A stretch of 64,000 bases of DNA from Flavobacterium beibuense F44-8. Lineage in GTDB: Bacteria; Bacteroidota; Bacteroidia; Flavobacteriales; Flavobacteriaceae. The notes under the pieces were generated by a model. That model did no database searches. It was not told the origin of the DNA and saw only the letters and a list, made by a program, of their open reading frames with translations. Location: positions 62,001 to 126,000 of the forward strand of contig NZ_JRLV01000003.1 in the NCBI RefSeq assembly GCF_000769915.1, given 5' to 3'. The position numbers and the translations under genes are program-made. This document shows, piece by piece, positions 34,926 to 42,572 of the stretch (position 1 is the stretch's first letter; the number at the start of each line of letters is the position of its first letter).

Positions 34926-35666
34926 ATGGAAACGCCAAAAACAGAAATTCCGGTTTTTGACATATATTCTTACCGAAGGATAAGAAGGGCTATAGGTTAT
35001 TTAGGAATATTTTTACCAGTAGTTTTGGTTATTCTCTCGTTTATAGATTTTTTTGAAACCAGTGTACAGCCCTCAATCAGTCATTATTATTATACTAATT
35101 TCAGGGAGATTTTTACCGGTACACTGTGTGCTGTTGGCTTGTTTTTAATACGCTATAAAGGTCATGGTAATCCATCCATATGGAAAAATGACAATTTACT
35201 TACAAATATTGCAGGGATAATGGCTATTGGTGTAGCTATGGTACCTACAAACCCCGAGATTATTTCACAAAAGATATATACTCTTATCCCATATACTGAC
35301 GCTTGGTTAGGGGCGTTGCACTATGGTTTTGCCGGGATGTTATTTCTTATTTTTTCGCTTCTGTCTATCAATGTATTTACCATAGGCCATAAACATGAAG
35401 CTGATGTTCCTGAAAGTGTGATGAATGAAAATAATATCTATCGTTTTTGTGGCTATTCAATATTAGTATTTATCATTATGGTACCTGTATCGGCTAAGTT
35501 CAAACTTTTTCCTTACTCAACATTAACCTTTGAGGCTTTATCACTATTAGTTTTTGGTATTGCCTGGCTTATTAAAGGTCGTGCTTTAGGTGATAAGGGT
35601 AATTGGGGACAAAAAGTATATGGTGAGTGTAATAAGGTTAATACCGAAAGTTCTTTTAATAAATAA
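34926..35666 (+). CDS. Multi-pass membrane protein (DUF998-like), function unknown
   Basis: A 246-residue protein with six or seven hydrophobic helices (about 21-43, 62-80, 94-110, 128-152, 174-190, 200-216). It carries the phrase PSISHYYYTNFREIFTG after the first helix, similar to a motif in DUF998-like proteins, and a hydrophilic tail. No transport or catalytic motif was identified. It lies at the left edge of the accessory region. Confidence 0.65.
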   Translation: METPKTEIPVFDIYSYRRIRRAIGYLGIFLPVVLVILSFIDFFETSVQPSISHYYYTNFREIFTGTLCAVGLFLIRYKGHGNPSIWKNDNLLTNIAGIMAIGVAMVPTNPEIISQKIYTLIPYTDAWLGALHYGFAGMLFLIFSLLSINVFTIGHKHEADVPESVMNENNIYRFCGYSILVFIIMVPVSAKFKLFPYSTLTFEALSLLVFGIAWLIKGRALGDKGNWGQKVYGECNKVNTESSFNK

Positions 35667-35789
35667 ACCGATTATATAATCAATGATATGGGGGGCATTC
35701 GTGGTTAAACCATTCTGAATGGCTAACTTGAAATGTTGTTTTATTACCCAAAAAGAAGTAACTTGTAATGAATAAAAAACTATGAAATT

Positions 35790-35996
35790 ATGGATGTTCG
35801 TGAATATTCTAACGGAGAGGTTACTATACTATGGAAGCAGCAACTGTGCATACATTCGGGTATTTGCGTAAAAACACTACCTAAGGTATATAATCCTAAA
35901 GAGAGGCCTTGGATTAAACCCGAGAATGCCTCGTCAAAAGAACTGATTGATCAGGTAGCCAAATGTCCGTCAGGGGCATTAAGTATTAAGGAATAA
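35790..35996 (+). CDS. Divergent 4Fe-4S mono-cluster protein (YjdI/Fer4_19 type)
   Basis: A 68-residue protein with three cysteines in family positions: Cys20 and Cys26 in CIHSGIC, Cys59 in KCPSGAL, and the conserved RPWIKPENAS between. Fer4_19 proteins such as E. coli YjdI are small putative Fe-S electron carriers, often with an acetyltransferase partner, which is absent here. It is followed by a terminator and a convergent SDR gene. Confidence 0.88.
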   Translation: MDVREYSNGEVTILWKQQLCIHSGICVKTLPKVYNPKERPWIKPENASSKELIDQVAKCPSGALSIKE

Positions 35997-36027
35997 AAAA
36001 AGCCTTTCCGAGCAGGAAGGCTTTTAT
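35997..36027. terminator. Terminator between the Fe-S protein and SDR genes
   Basis: Stem GCCTTTCC/GGAAGGC with one bulge, flanked by A and T runs. Confidence 0.7.
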
Positions 36028-36046
36028 ATTTTAGACTTGTTTTGGT

Positions 36047-36829
36047 TTATGAATTACCATACAGGTTAGATTCACCACCGTCAATAGCAATGGTTTGTCC
36101 ATTAACATAACCATTTTCATCACTGATTAAAAATGATACTAACTTCCCTACATCTTTAGGATCACCTAGTGCTCTGGTAGGGTTACGCTGTGCATATTCT
36201 GCTTCAGCAGCTTTTGGATCATCCGGATTTACCTGTTTAAAAGCCTCAGCAACCATTGGTGTTAATATGGCACCGGGTGCAATGGCATTGGTTAAAATTC
36301 CGTCTTTACCATATTCTATAGCAGCATTTTTTGTCATACCAGAAACAGCATGTTTACTGGCTACATATGGAGTTTGGTTTAATACCCCGCGTATACCGCC
36401 TACAGATGCTACATTAACAATACGTCCATATTTTTGTTTTTGCATTACAGGTATTACATATCGCATTCCGTAATAAACACCCATTAGGTTAATGTCTATA
36501 ACTTTTTTAAAGATATCTATATCATATTCGGTTAAGGGAGCCTGTCGTCCCTCTATACCCGCATTATTATAAAAACCATCTATACGACCGTATTTTTCTA
36601 CAGTTTTGTTTACATAGTTTTTAACCTGTTCTTCATCTGAAACGTCTGCTTTTATTGAAATGGCATCAAGTCCGTTATTATTTGAACTAAGTTTTTCCAA
36701 AGCATCTTTCAGGGCATCTTCATTATAGTCAACCAAAACTAATTTAGCGCCTTTTGAGGCTAACTCTTCGGCGGCTGCAAAGCCTAATCCCATAGCGGCA
36801 CCAGTAATAATGATAACTTTATTTTTCAT
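36047..36829 (-). CDS. SDR family oxidoreductase
   Basis: A 260-residue classical short-chain dehydrogenase. The cofactor motif is TGAAMGLGFAAAEEL (about 9-23), Asp at VLVDYNE suggests NAD preference, NNAG occurs as YNNAGIEG, and the catalytic residues are Ser in VASVGGIRG and Tyr/Lys in YVASKH. It ends with GQTIAIDGGESN, as in FabG-like enzymes. Substrate unknown. It is monocistronic, with the sheath gene 89 bp upstream on the same strand. Confidence 0.9.
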   Translation of the reverse strand: MKNKVIIITGAAMGLGFAAAEELASKGAKLVLVDYNEDALKDALEKLSSNNNGLDAISIKADVSDEEQVKNYVNKTVEKYGRIDGFYNNAGIEGRQAPLTEYDIDIFKKVIDINLMGVYYGMRYVIPVMQKQKYGRIVNVASVGGIRGVLNQTPYVASKHAVSGMTKNAAIEYGKDGILTNAIAPGAILTPMVAEAFKQVNPDDPKAAEAEYAQRNPTRALGDPKDVGKLVSFLISDENGYVNGQTIAIDGGESNLYGNS

Positions 36830-36918
36830 AGTGATAATTAAAAATTTAAATATTATCCTATAAAATTACTCAATCCCTCAGAGAAACTATTTTAAAGAAG
36901 TATTAAATATTTTTGTAT

Positions 36919-38499
36919 TTATTGTCCTGTAGCCATTTGCTGTGAGAGTGTAATAACAATAAATTCTGCCGGATGAGTAACAGCTACTTTAATTGTAACA
37001 TTCATTATTCCGTTAAGTATATCATCAGAAGTCATTGTAGTTCCTAATCCACATTGTACAGAAAAAGCGTCGGCCGCAGTTGCACCCTGTAAGCCTCCTT
37101 CTTTCCAAACTGAGGTTAGAAAATTACTAATAGATGATTTTACTGCTGACCAGGTATTTACGGTATTAGGTTCAAAAACGTAAGCCTCCATGGCTAGTTT
37201 ACCGGATTGTTGTATGTAAGATACTGTTCTTCTTACAGAGATATATCTCCAGTCATTACTATTACCATCAAGGGTTCTTGCTCCCCAAATTAAAATTCCC
37301 TGTCCGTTAAAAAAACGTATTGCATTTACTGATTTACCACTAACGGCATCTACGTTTAAATTAGCCTGTTGTGCATCGTTAAGTCTTATAGGAAGTGAAT
37401 TAGCTCCAACAATAGTAGTATTTGCCGGTGCATTCCAAGGTCCGGCGGTATTATCTGTTACTGTTATTACTCCGGCCATTCCACCACTAGCAGGGAGTAT
37501 ATTAATATCAGTAAGTATTTGATTTATAATTTGATTATACGTTTTACTGGCATTTATAAGAGCATTATTGTATTGTGAAACGGTTAAAGGATTGTTTCCA
37601 GGGTTTTGAATAGCCTCTACTACTTTATTCAGCGCATCGTTATTACCATCAGCCTCGGTTAGTATAGCTGTCAGTTGCTTTACATCTCCGCCAAAAAGAT
37701 TGGTATAATCAACCTCGCTACTTTGCATTATGGTTGTTCCTATAAAAGGGTAGTAGGCAGCCCCATAACTTAGTCCGTTATTACCGGTATTATTCCTAAA
37801 GGTTTCAATGTCGTTAGTGTAAAGTATAGGATCAGGATTATTACCGCCTATAATATCAAAAATTGAAATAGGGTTTTCTTTTTGTGTACATTGTAACAAC
37901 ATCTTTTGCATAAGGGTGCCATTATCTGAAACTGATAATAATGTAGCTTCCGGACAGATGTACATGGTAGGTTCACTTTCATTTTGAAGTAATGCCAGGC
38001 CATTTAAAAGCTCGTTGAGCTTTACATTAGGATTTACTATGTTTTTACCAATAGTAGCAGGTATTCCTGAAGGTTTACCATATCCTCCAACTGAAACAAT
38101 ATAAGCATCACCACCACAATTTTGATAAAACAATCTTATACTATTGTATAAATAGTAAACAGTATTGGGATCAGGGACAATGGAATAGTAAGTACCATTT
38201 ATCAGTATATAGTCACCACTGGTAGGTTGTGCATTTTGTTTTACAAGATAATACTGTGGATTATACTGTTTTGAAGGATCTGCCGGAGGTGCCGCATCGG
38301 GTATACAATATATGGCTTTGAATTCAGCAAACGATGTTATTTTCTGAACCTTATTAGTGTATGATTTTCCTTCATATTCTGCCTGTGGTGTATAACCAAT
38401 AAAGGCTGGTACGGCAGTGAATACCGGTACAACCGAATTAGGAAATGCATTGATTTCATTTATATATACTCCCGGGGTTTTAATGTTTGATTCCAGCAT
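36919..38499 (-). CDS. Contractile tail sheath protein (phage/eCIS type), orphan
   Basis: A 526-residue protein. It begins with TPGVYINEINAFPNSVVPV and TAVPAFIGYT, the hallmark of sheath proteins, and ends with the conserved sheath core: WRYISVRRTVSYIQQS, EPNTVNTWSAVKSSI and VTHPAEFIVITLSQQM. The C-terminal domain is what forms the extended and contracted sheath in phage tails, T6SS and extracellular contractile injection systems. No tube, baseplate, spike, cap or ATPase gene lies within the window, so it is an orphan here. A -7 box at 38524-38531 indicates that it is expressed. Confidence 0.9.
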   Translation of the reverse strand: MLESNIKTPGVYINEINAFPNSVVPVFTAVPAFIGYTPQAEYEGKSYTNKVQKITSFAEFKAIYCIPDAAPPADPSKQYNPQYYLVKQNAQPTSGDYILINGTYYSIVPDPNTVYYLYNSIRLFYQNCGGDAYIVSVGGYGKPSGIPATIGKNIVNPNVKLNELLNGLALLQNESEPTMYICPEATLLSVSDNGTLMQKMLLQCTQKENPISIFDIIGGNNPDPILYTNDIETFRNNTGNNGLSYGAAYYPFIGTTIMQSSEVDYTNLFGGDVKQLTAILTEADGNNDALNKVVEAIQNPGNNPLTVSQYNNALINASKTYNQIINQILTDINILPASGGMAGVITVTDNTAGPWNAPANTTIVGANSLPIRLNDAQQANLNVDAVSGKSVNAIRFFNGQGILIWGARTLDGNSNDWRYISVRRTVSYIQQSGKLAMEAYVFEPNTVNTWSAVKSSISNFLTSVWKEGGLQGATAADAFSVQCGLGTTMTSDDILNGIMNVTIKVAVTHPAEFIVITLSQQMATGQ

Positions 38500-38523
38500 G
38501 GGTATGGTTAATTAAGTACATCT

Positions 38524-38531
38524 CAAATTTA
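38524..38531 (-). promoter_or_regulatory. -7 box (TAAATTTG on minus strand) for the sheath gene
   Basis: Exact TAnnTTTG match 25 bp upstream of the sheath start codon. Confidence 0.5.
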
Positions 38532-38603
38532 AATACTTAATAGTTATAATTATACCGTAATACTACCTGTTTGGATATTTTAGGTATAAATGCCTGATAG
38601 TTT

Positions 38604-39854
38604 TTAGTTAGTAACCATAAGGTTTCTAACCGCCTTAAGTTCATTTATAAACTGCAAAAGATCTTCTACCTCAACATGCCCCATTACTATGATTTTATAC
38701 CATTGGTTGGTTTCATCATGTTTTTGGGGTACCAAATCAAATTTATGAGCCAGTTCTTCAGGGATTCCTTCTGCCTTAATGGTTACGATATTCATATATG
38801 GATTCCTGAAGTATTTTATGCCTAACTCATCTAACTGATTACATAGCCATGTTGTTCGCATTTGCAGTATGCTTATTTTTTCAAACCATGTGTGAGGACC
38901 ATAAGTAGCAAGTATTGCCCAAACCGCAACGGCGTTAGTTCCCGATCGGCTACCGCAAAGGGTTAAATCCATCCCTTCAACATACTCAGCCTCTTTAGTC
39001 AGTACGTTTTCAATAAGTCCTTTACGACAGATAAAAATCCCCGTACCATAAGGTGCCTGTAACATTTTATGTGCATCAATAGTAATGGAACTTATATTTG
39101 GGTTATTAAAGTTCATATCACTTTTTGTATTACTAAACGGATATATAAATCCGCCGTAAGCAGCATCAATATGTAGCTTGAAAGGGAGATTGTTTTGTTC
39201 CATTACAGCTACATAAGTATTTACATCATCTACAGACCCGAACATGGTAGTCCCCATGTTAGCTACTATAATGAAGTATTTCTTACCATTAATGATTGCT
39301 TTTTCAATACTGCTTTCTAAAGTCGGTTTGTTAACCGACCTGTTTTCAAAATCAACAGGTATTTTGATATAATCTATCATTAATAGATTTGAACCTTTTG
39401 GGATAGAGTAGTGGGTATCTTCTGATGCTATTATGGCTATTTCATTAGGAGAAGCATTTAATTCGTTTATAAAGTAATTTCGGTACACCCATAATGCCTG
39501 TATGTTAGCTTCGGTACCTCCCGGGGCTATATAGCCGTCAAACGAGTCAGGTTGTGCCTTAAAAATATCAACAGCTACTATATTGAGAACTTCCCTTTCA
39601 ATGTCCTGAGTGCCTTTAAAAGCCTTTTCAGATGTTCCAAAAGTATGGCAGCCTATATGGTTTGGGTTTGCTACAAACGATTGCAGTACGGGGCTGTCTT
39701 TTAAAAACGGAGCCTCATCGTTAAAAACCTTTTCATCCAACTTTGATGCTGGATATCCCAACGAAGGATCTTCAGAGAAGTTTACATTGCTGTGTAATGC
39801 CTTTTTAATATGTTTTAAGCGCTCGCTGTGTGTAAATTTTTTCCAGTATTCCAT
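38604..39854 (-). CDS. Group II PLP-dependent amino acid decarboxylase
   Basis: A 416-residue fold-type I decarboxylase. GYIAPGGTEANIQAL (108-122) binds the phosphate, His148 of DTHYS stacks on PLP, Asp230 of HIDAAYGG pairs with the ring nitrogen, and Lys263 of IDAHKMLQAPYGTG forms the Schiff base. The size suits histidine, aspartate or aromatic acid decarboxylases; the substrate is not decided. The gene stands alone. Its ATG lies in the 3' arm of a 12-bp mRNA hairpin (39852-39882), and a 16-bp palindrome sits upstream, both suggesting tight regulation. Confidence 0.87.
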   Translation of the reverse strand: MEYWKKFTHSERLKHIKKALHSNVNFSEDPSLGYPASKLDEKVFNDEAPFLKDSPVLQSFVANPNHIGCHTFGTSEKAFKGTQDIEREVLNIVAVDIFKAQPDSFDGYIAPGGTEANIQALWVYRNYFINELNASPNEIAIIASEDTHYSIPKGSNLLMIDYIKIPVDFENRSVNKPTLESSIEKAIINGKKYFIIVANMGTTMFGSVDDVNTYVAVMEQNNLPFKLHIDAAYGGFIYPFSNTKSDMNFNNPNISSITIDAHKMLQAPYGTGIFICRKGLIENVLTKEAEYVEGMDLTLCGSRSGTNAVAVWAILATYGPHTWFEKISILQMRTTWLCNQLDELGIKYFRNPYMNIVTIKAEGIPEELAHKFDLVPQKHDETNQWYKIIVMGHVEVEDLLQFINELKAVRNLMVTN

Positions 39855-39882
39855 CTTAATTTGTTTTAGGCAAATTAAGATG
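39852..39882 (-). promoter_or_regulatory. 12-bp inverted repeat covering the decarboxylase start codon
   Basis: Perfect arms CATCTTAATTTG (39852-39863) and CAAATTAAGATG (39871-39882) with a seven-base loop. In minus-strand mRNA the ATG is paired inside the stem, so it could block initiation; it could also be a protein-binding site. Confidence 0.65.
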
Positions 39883-39899
39883 TTAGAGTGAACTTAAAA

Positions 39900-39915
39900 T
39901 ATGATATATATCATA
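39900..39915. promoter_or_regulatory. 16-bp perfect palindrome upstream of the decarboxylase
   Basis: TATGATATATATCATA reads the same on both strands, 46 bp upstream of the decarboxylase start. AT content makes chance possible, but the position suits an operator. Confidence 0.45.
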
Positions 39916-40074
39916 AGTCAATTTTTACTCAAAAATCAATTAATGAAAAATATAACTCACTAAATGATTTGATAATAGATAAATACTTAAAACTGTTTAT
40001 TTGAGTTTATTCTTATAAAAAAGAATTAATTTTAAATACGTATAAAATAGAGTTTATAAAGAGTATAAATTGAT

Positions 40075-40725
40075 ATGGCTATAGTCACAAAATATTTAAG
40101 TGAAACGTTAGATCCTATTACAGAGGGTGAACGATTAACATCTGATAAATATCATGAAGAGATTTATATTGATGGTTTTTTAAAAAAAAGAACTCATCTT
40201 GGAAATTCTCGTAAAGGTAGATATAGAATTACGCACTATTTTTTAAATGATAGTGAAGATATTAATACTATACTTAATGAGTTTTGTGATATTGATTTGA
40301 GAAAAAGATGTATTATATATAATAACATGCAAACTAATGGTAATTATACTTTGTGGGACTGGACAGAGTATTCATTAGAGAAAGTTATAAAATTTAAAGG
40401 GAAAGTTGTTTTTGATTCAAATAACAGAAGGTTAGTAGATATAGATTACGATATAAATACAAATGCCATAAAACGAGCTAATAAGTATTTCTATGAAAAT
40501 GTTTATGAGGGAGAGTTATCAGACAGGTTGCTTGAATTTAAATATTATGAAAATGGAGAGCTAGAATATATATCTGATATAAAGAACAGGTTTGATTATG
40601 TAAAACCTATTAATTTAACTCAGTTTTTAGCAGATACAAAGTTTTCACAGGTTGATTTTCCCTGGGATCAGCATACCTATTATCATAATTTATACCCGTT
40701 ATTTCCAGAAGGGGATACCGTTTAA
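40075..40725 (+). CDS. Hypothetical protein, member A of a paralogous pair
   Basis: A 216-residue soluble protein, no signal peptide, very AT-rich. It shares a plan with the gene at 44836: a central IIYNNMQTNGN element (VIFYNKQINSNG in the other), a middle NKYFYE (MKYFYG), then YYENGELEYI (YYENNDVDYI) and a closing YYHNLYPLFPEGDTV (YYHNFMPMLPEDITV). Rich in Tyr and Asn, it resembles short WG- or MORN-like beta-repeat proteins but no motif is firm. Unknown function; an immunity-type or surface-interaction role would be speculation. Confidence 0.7.
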   Translation: MAIVTKYLSETLDPITEGERLTSDKYHEEIYIDGFLKKRTHLGNSRKGRYRITHYFLNDSEDINTILNEFCDIDLRKRCIIYNNMQTNGNYTLWDWTEYSLEKVIKFKGKVVFDSNNRRLVDIDYDINTNAIKRANKYFYENVYEGELSDRLLEFKYYENGELEYISDIKNRFDYVKPINLTQFLADTKFSQVDFPWDQHTYYHNLYPLFPEGDTV

Positions 40726-40830
40726 ATATAATATGTCAATTCAATTAGTAAATGAGAAAATGTAGTTCTGCATTATTTTTATTTCGTTCATTATTAAGTT
40801 AAGTAAACTACTTTAAAAATAGGAAAGAGT

Positions 40831-40869
40831 AAAAACCAAAAGGCACAGCTAAACTGTACCTTTTGGTTA
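40831..40869 (-). terminator. Rho-independent terminator after aldo/keto reductase
   Basis: Stem AACCAAAAGG/CCTTTTGGTT with further pairing and a T run on the minus strand. Confidence 0.75.
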
Positions 40870-40876
40870 TGACGGA

Positions 40877-41758
40877 TTATCCTAAAAAGGCCATATCCTC
40901 ATCGGTAAGCCTTATGTCAAAAGCTTTAATGTTTTCGTTTAAGTGATTTAGTTTTGAAGTCCCCGGAATAGGTAAAATCAAATCATTATAATGTAATAGC
41001 CACGCTAGGTTTATTTGTGCCGGTGATGCATTATATTTTTTTGCAATCTCAACGATTTTATTTTCCTTGTTGTGTAAAGAGCTTTGTAATGAGAAAAACG
41101 GAACCATAGGGATATTATTTTCTATACAGATATCCATTACTTCCTGCATTCCTCTTATTTCCATTCCGTATGCCGAGAAGCTTTTGCGTTGCTCATAACC
41201 AAATGTATTTTCAACACTGGCTACATTTCCCATAGCCAAAGTCTTCGTTAATTCTTCCGGAGTTACATTGCTCAAACCTACATGCATAATTTTTCCTTCC
41301 CTTTGCATCTCGAACATGGCATTCAATGATTCTTCAAAAGGTGTAGTTGAGCCAGGCATTACACGGAAATGTACAAGCTGTATCTGTTCTGTTTTTAAGG
41401 TTCTTAAATTATTTTCTATGCTAGCTCTTAAATCCTCAGGTTTATCATAAATGCCCCAGCTTTTATCTTCACCTCTGTTTGCACCAACTTTTGTGCATAT
41501 TACCAAGTCGTCCTTATATGGATATAACGCTTCTTTAATAAGTCGGTTAGTTACATCCTGTCCGTAGTAATCGGCTGTGTCTAAAAAATTAATCCCCTGT
41601 TCAGAAGTTGTTTTTAAAATCTGTAAGGCCTCATCCCTGTTTTTAGGCTCACCCCAAACATGTTCACCCGGTAACTGCATTGTGCCATAACCTAATCTTT
41701 TTACAGTTAATGGATTATTTGTATTGGCACCAATTGTAATTGTTTCTTTAAAACTCAT
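40877..41758 (-). CDS. Aldo/keto reductase
   Basis: A 293-residue (beta/alpha)8 oxidoreductase from the ATG at 41758. The catalytic set is visible: Asp and Tyr in FLDTADYYG, Lys in VICTKVGANRG and His in QLVHFRV. NADPH-binding phrases PIPGTSKLNHLNEN lie near the end. It has the open-reading form that normally reduces aldehydes or ketones. It is transcribed just after a Crp/Fnr gene with a shared 16-bp operator, so it is a likely target of that regulator. Confidence 0.9.
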   Translation of the reverse strand: MSFKETITIGANTNNPLTVKRLGYGTMQLPGEHVWGEPKNRDEALQILKTTSEQGINFLDTADYYGQDVTNRLIKEALYPYKDDLVICTKVGANRGEDKSWGIYDKPEDLRASIENNLRTLKTEQIQLVHFRVMPGSTTPFEESLNAMFEMQREGKIMHVGLSNVTPEELTKTLAMGNVASVENTFGYEQRKSFSAYGMEIRGMQEVMDICIENNIPMVPFFSLQSSLHNKENKIVEIAKKYNASPAQINLAWLLHYNDLILPIPGTSKLNHLNENIKAFDIRLTDEDMAFLG

Positions 41759-41813
41759 TTTTACTTTTTTTTTGATTAACAATACAAAGTTCTATTAACT
41801 GGAATTAAAAACA

Positions 41814-41829
41814 TTTGCCATTTGGCAAA
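41814..41829. promoter_or_regulatory. Candidate Crp/Fnr-family operator, AKR site
   Basis: Perfect palindromic arms TTTGCCA and TGGCAAA around a two-base centre, 56 bp upstream of the AKR start. It differs in one base from the site upstream of the regulator at 42431-42446. Confidence 0.7.
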
Positions 41830-41836
41830 AAGCAAC

Positions 41837-42397
41837 TTAATGGATATTTTTTCGGATTCTGCTTAATGATGATTGCGTAACTCCAAGATAAGAAGCGATA
41901 TAGGAGAGAGGGATGCGATTTACAAGTGTTGGGAATTTTTCTAAAAACATAAGGTAGCGTGTTGTGGCATCTTCAGAGACCAAAGAACTCATCCTGTCTA
42001 CCTTTTTCATTAAAGCGGTATGGAATATTTTATTGGTAATGGTGTCCCAGTCTAAAATTGTATTAGAAAGCTCCTTCCATTGCTGTTGGGAAAAAATAAT
42101 CAGTTTACTGTCTGTAGCAGCCTGTATATATTCAGTAAAAGGTTCTGCCCTGTAAGGGTTTGCTATAAAGTGGTTTTCTTCAATAAAATATTTAGTGATT
42201 TCTTCCCCTTTTCTGTTATAGTAACAAATTCTGAAAACACCTTCTAAAATAAAAGCATAGTAGTCAAACCTTTTACCGGCTTCAGCAAAATACTCGTCCT
42301 TATGTAATTCTGTTTCAACTGAATTTTTAGAAATAAGTTCAATTTGCTGTGTATTTAAATTACTAAACTGTAAAATATATTCAATAAGCTGTTCCAT
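41837..42397 (-). CDS. Crp/Fnr family transcriptional regulator
   Basis: A 186-residue regulator. An N-terminal cyclic-nucleotide-binding-like beta-roll (about 10-115, with AEAGKRFDYYAFILEGVFRI) leads into a dimer helix and a C-terminal HTH (IPLSYIASYLGVTQSSLSRIRK). The arginine and acidic residues that bind cAMP are not in their usual context, so the effector is probably not cAMP. It has no cysteine cluster, so it is not an oxygen-sensing FNR. It lies upstream of an aldo/keto reductase with a matching operator before each gene. Confidence 0.9.
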   Translation of the reverse strand: MEQLIEYILQFSNLNTQQIELISKNSVETELHKDEYFAEAGKRFDYYAFILEGVFRICYYNRKGEEITKYFIEENHFIANPYRAEPFTEYIQAATDSKLIIFSQQQWKELSNTILDWDTITNKIFHTALMKKVDRMSSLVSEDATTRYLMFLEKFPTLVNRIPLSYIASYLGVTQSSLSRIRKNIH

Positions 42398-42430
42398 TAG
42401 GTAAAGTTAGTAATCATTAAGCAAGTACTT

Positions 42431-42446
42431 TTTGTCATTTGGCAAA
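42431..42446. promoter_or_regulatory. Candidate Crp/Fnr-family operator, autoregulatory site
   Basis: TTTGTCATTTGGCAAA, 15 of 16 bases identical to the AKR site, 34 bp upstream of the regulator's own ATG. Confidence 0.7.
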
Positions 42447-42505
42447 AATTAATAGTGATTACAAGATTAATATAACTACGTTTTCAGTAAAAGTATATAA
42501 AAATC

Positions 42506-42541
42506 ATAATCCCGACTGCCTTTAATAGTCGGGATTATTAT
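42506..42541 (-). terminator. Rho-independent terminator after BCCT transporter
   Basis: Twelve-base-pair perfect stem (42506-42517 with 42527-42538), T-rich on the minus strand. Confidence 0.8.
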
Positions 42542-42572
42542 ATTAATTGTCAACCTTTTTAGAAAGGCTCAT

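Noticed and set aside
35720..35745. Hairpin CCATT/AATGG before the YjdI-type gene
   Set aside because: Short arms with mismatches in AT-rich DNA; no T run and no operator symmetry beyond chance.
36919..38499. Prophage at the tail sheath gene
   Set aside because: No integrase, portal, terminase, capsid or lysis gene is visible in the surrounding 30 kb, and flanking genes are metabolic.
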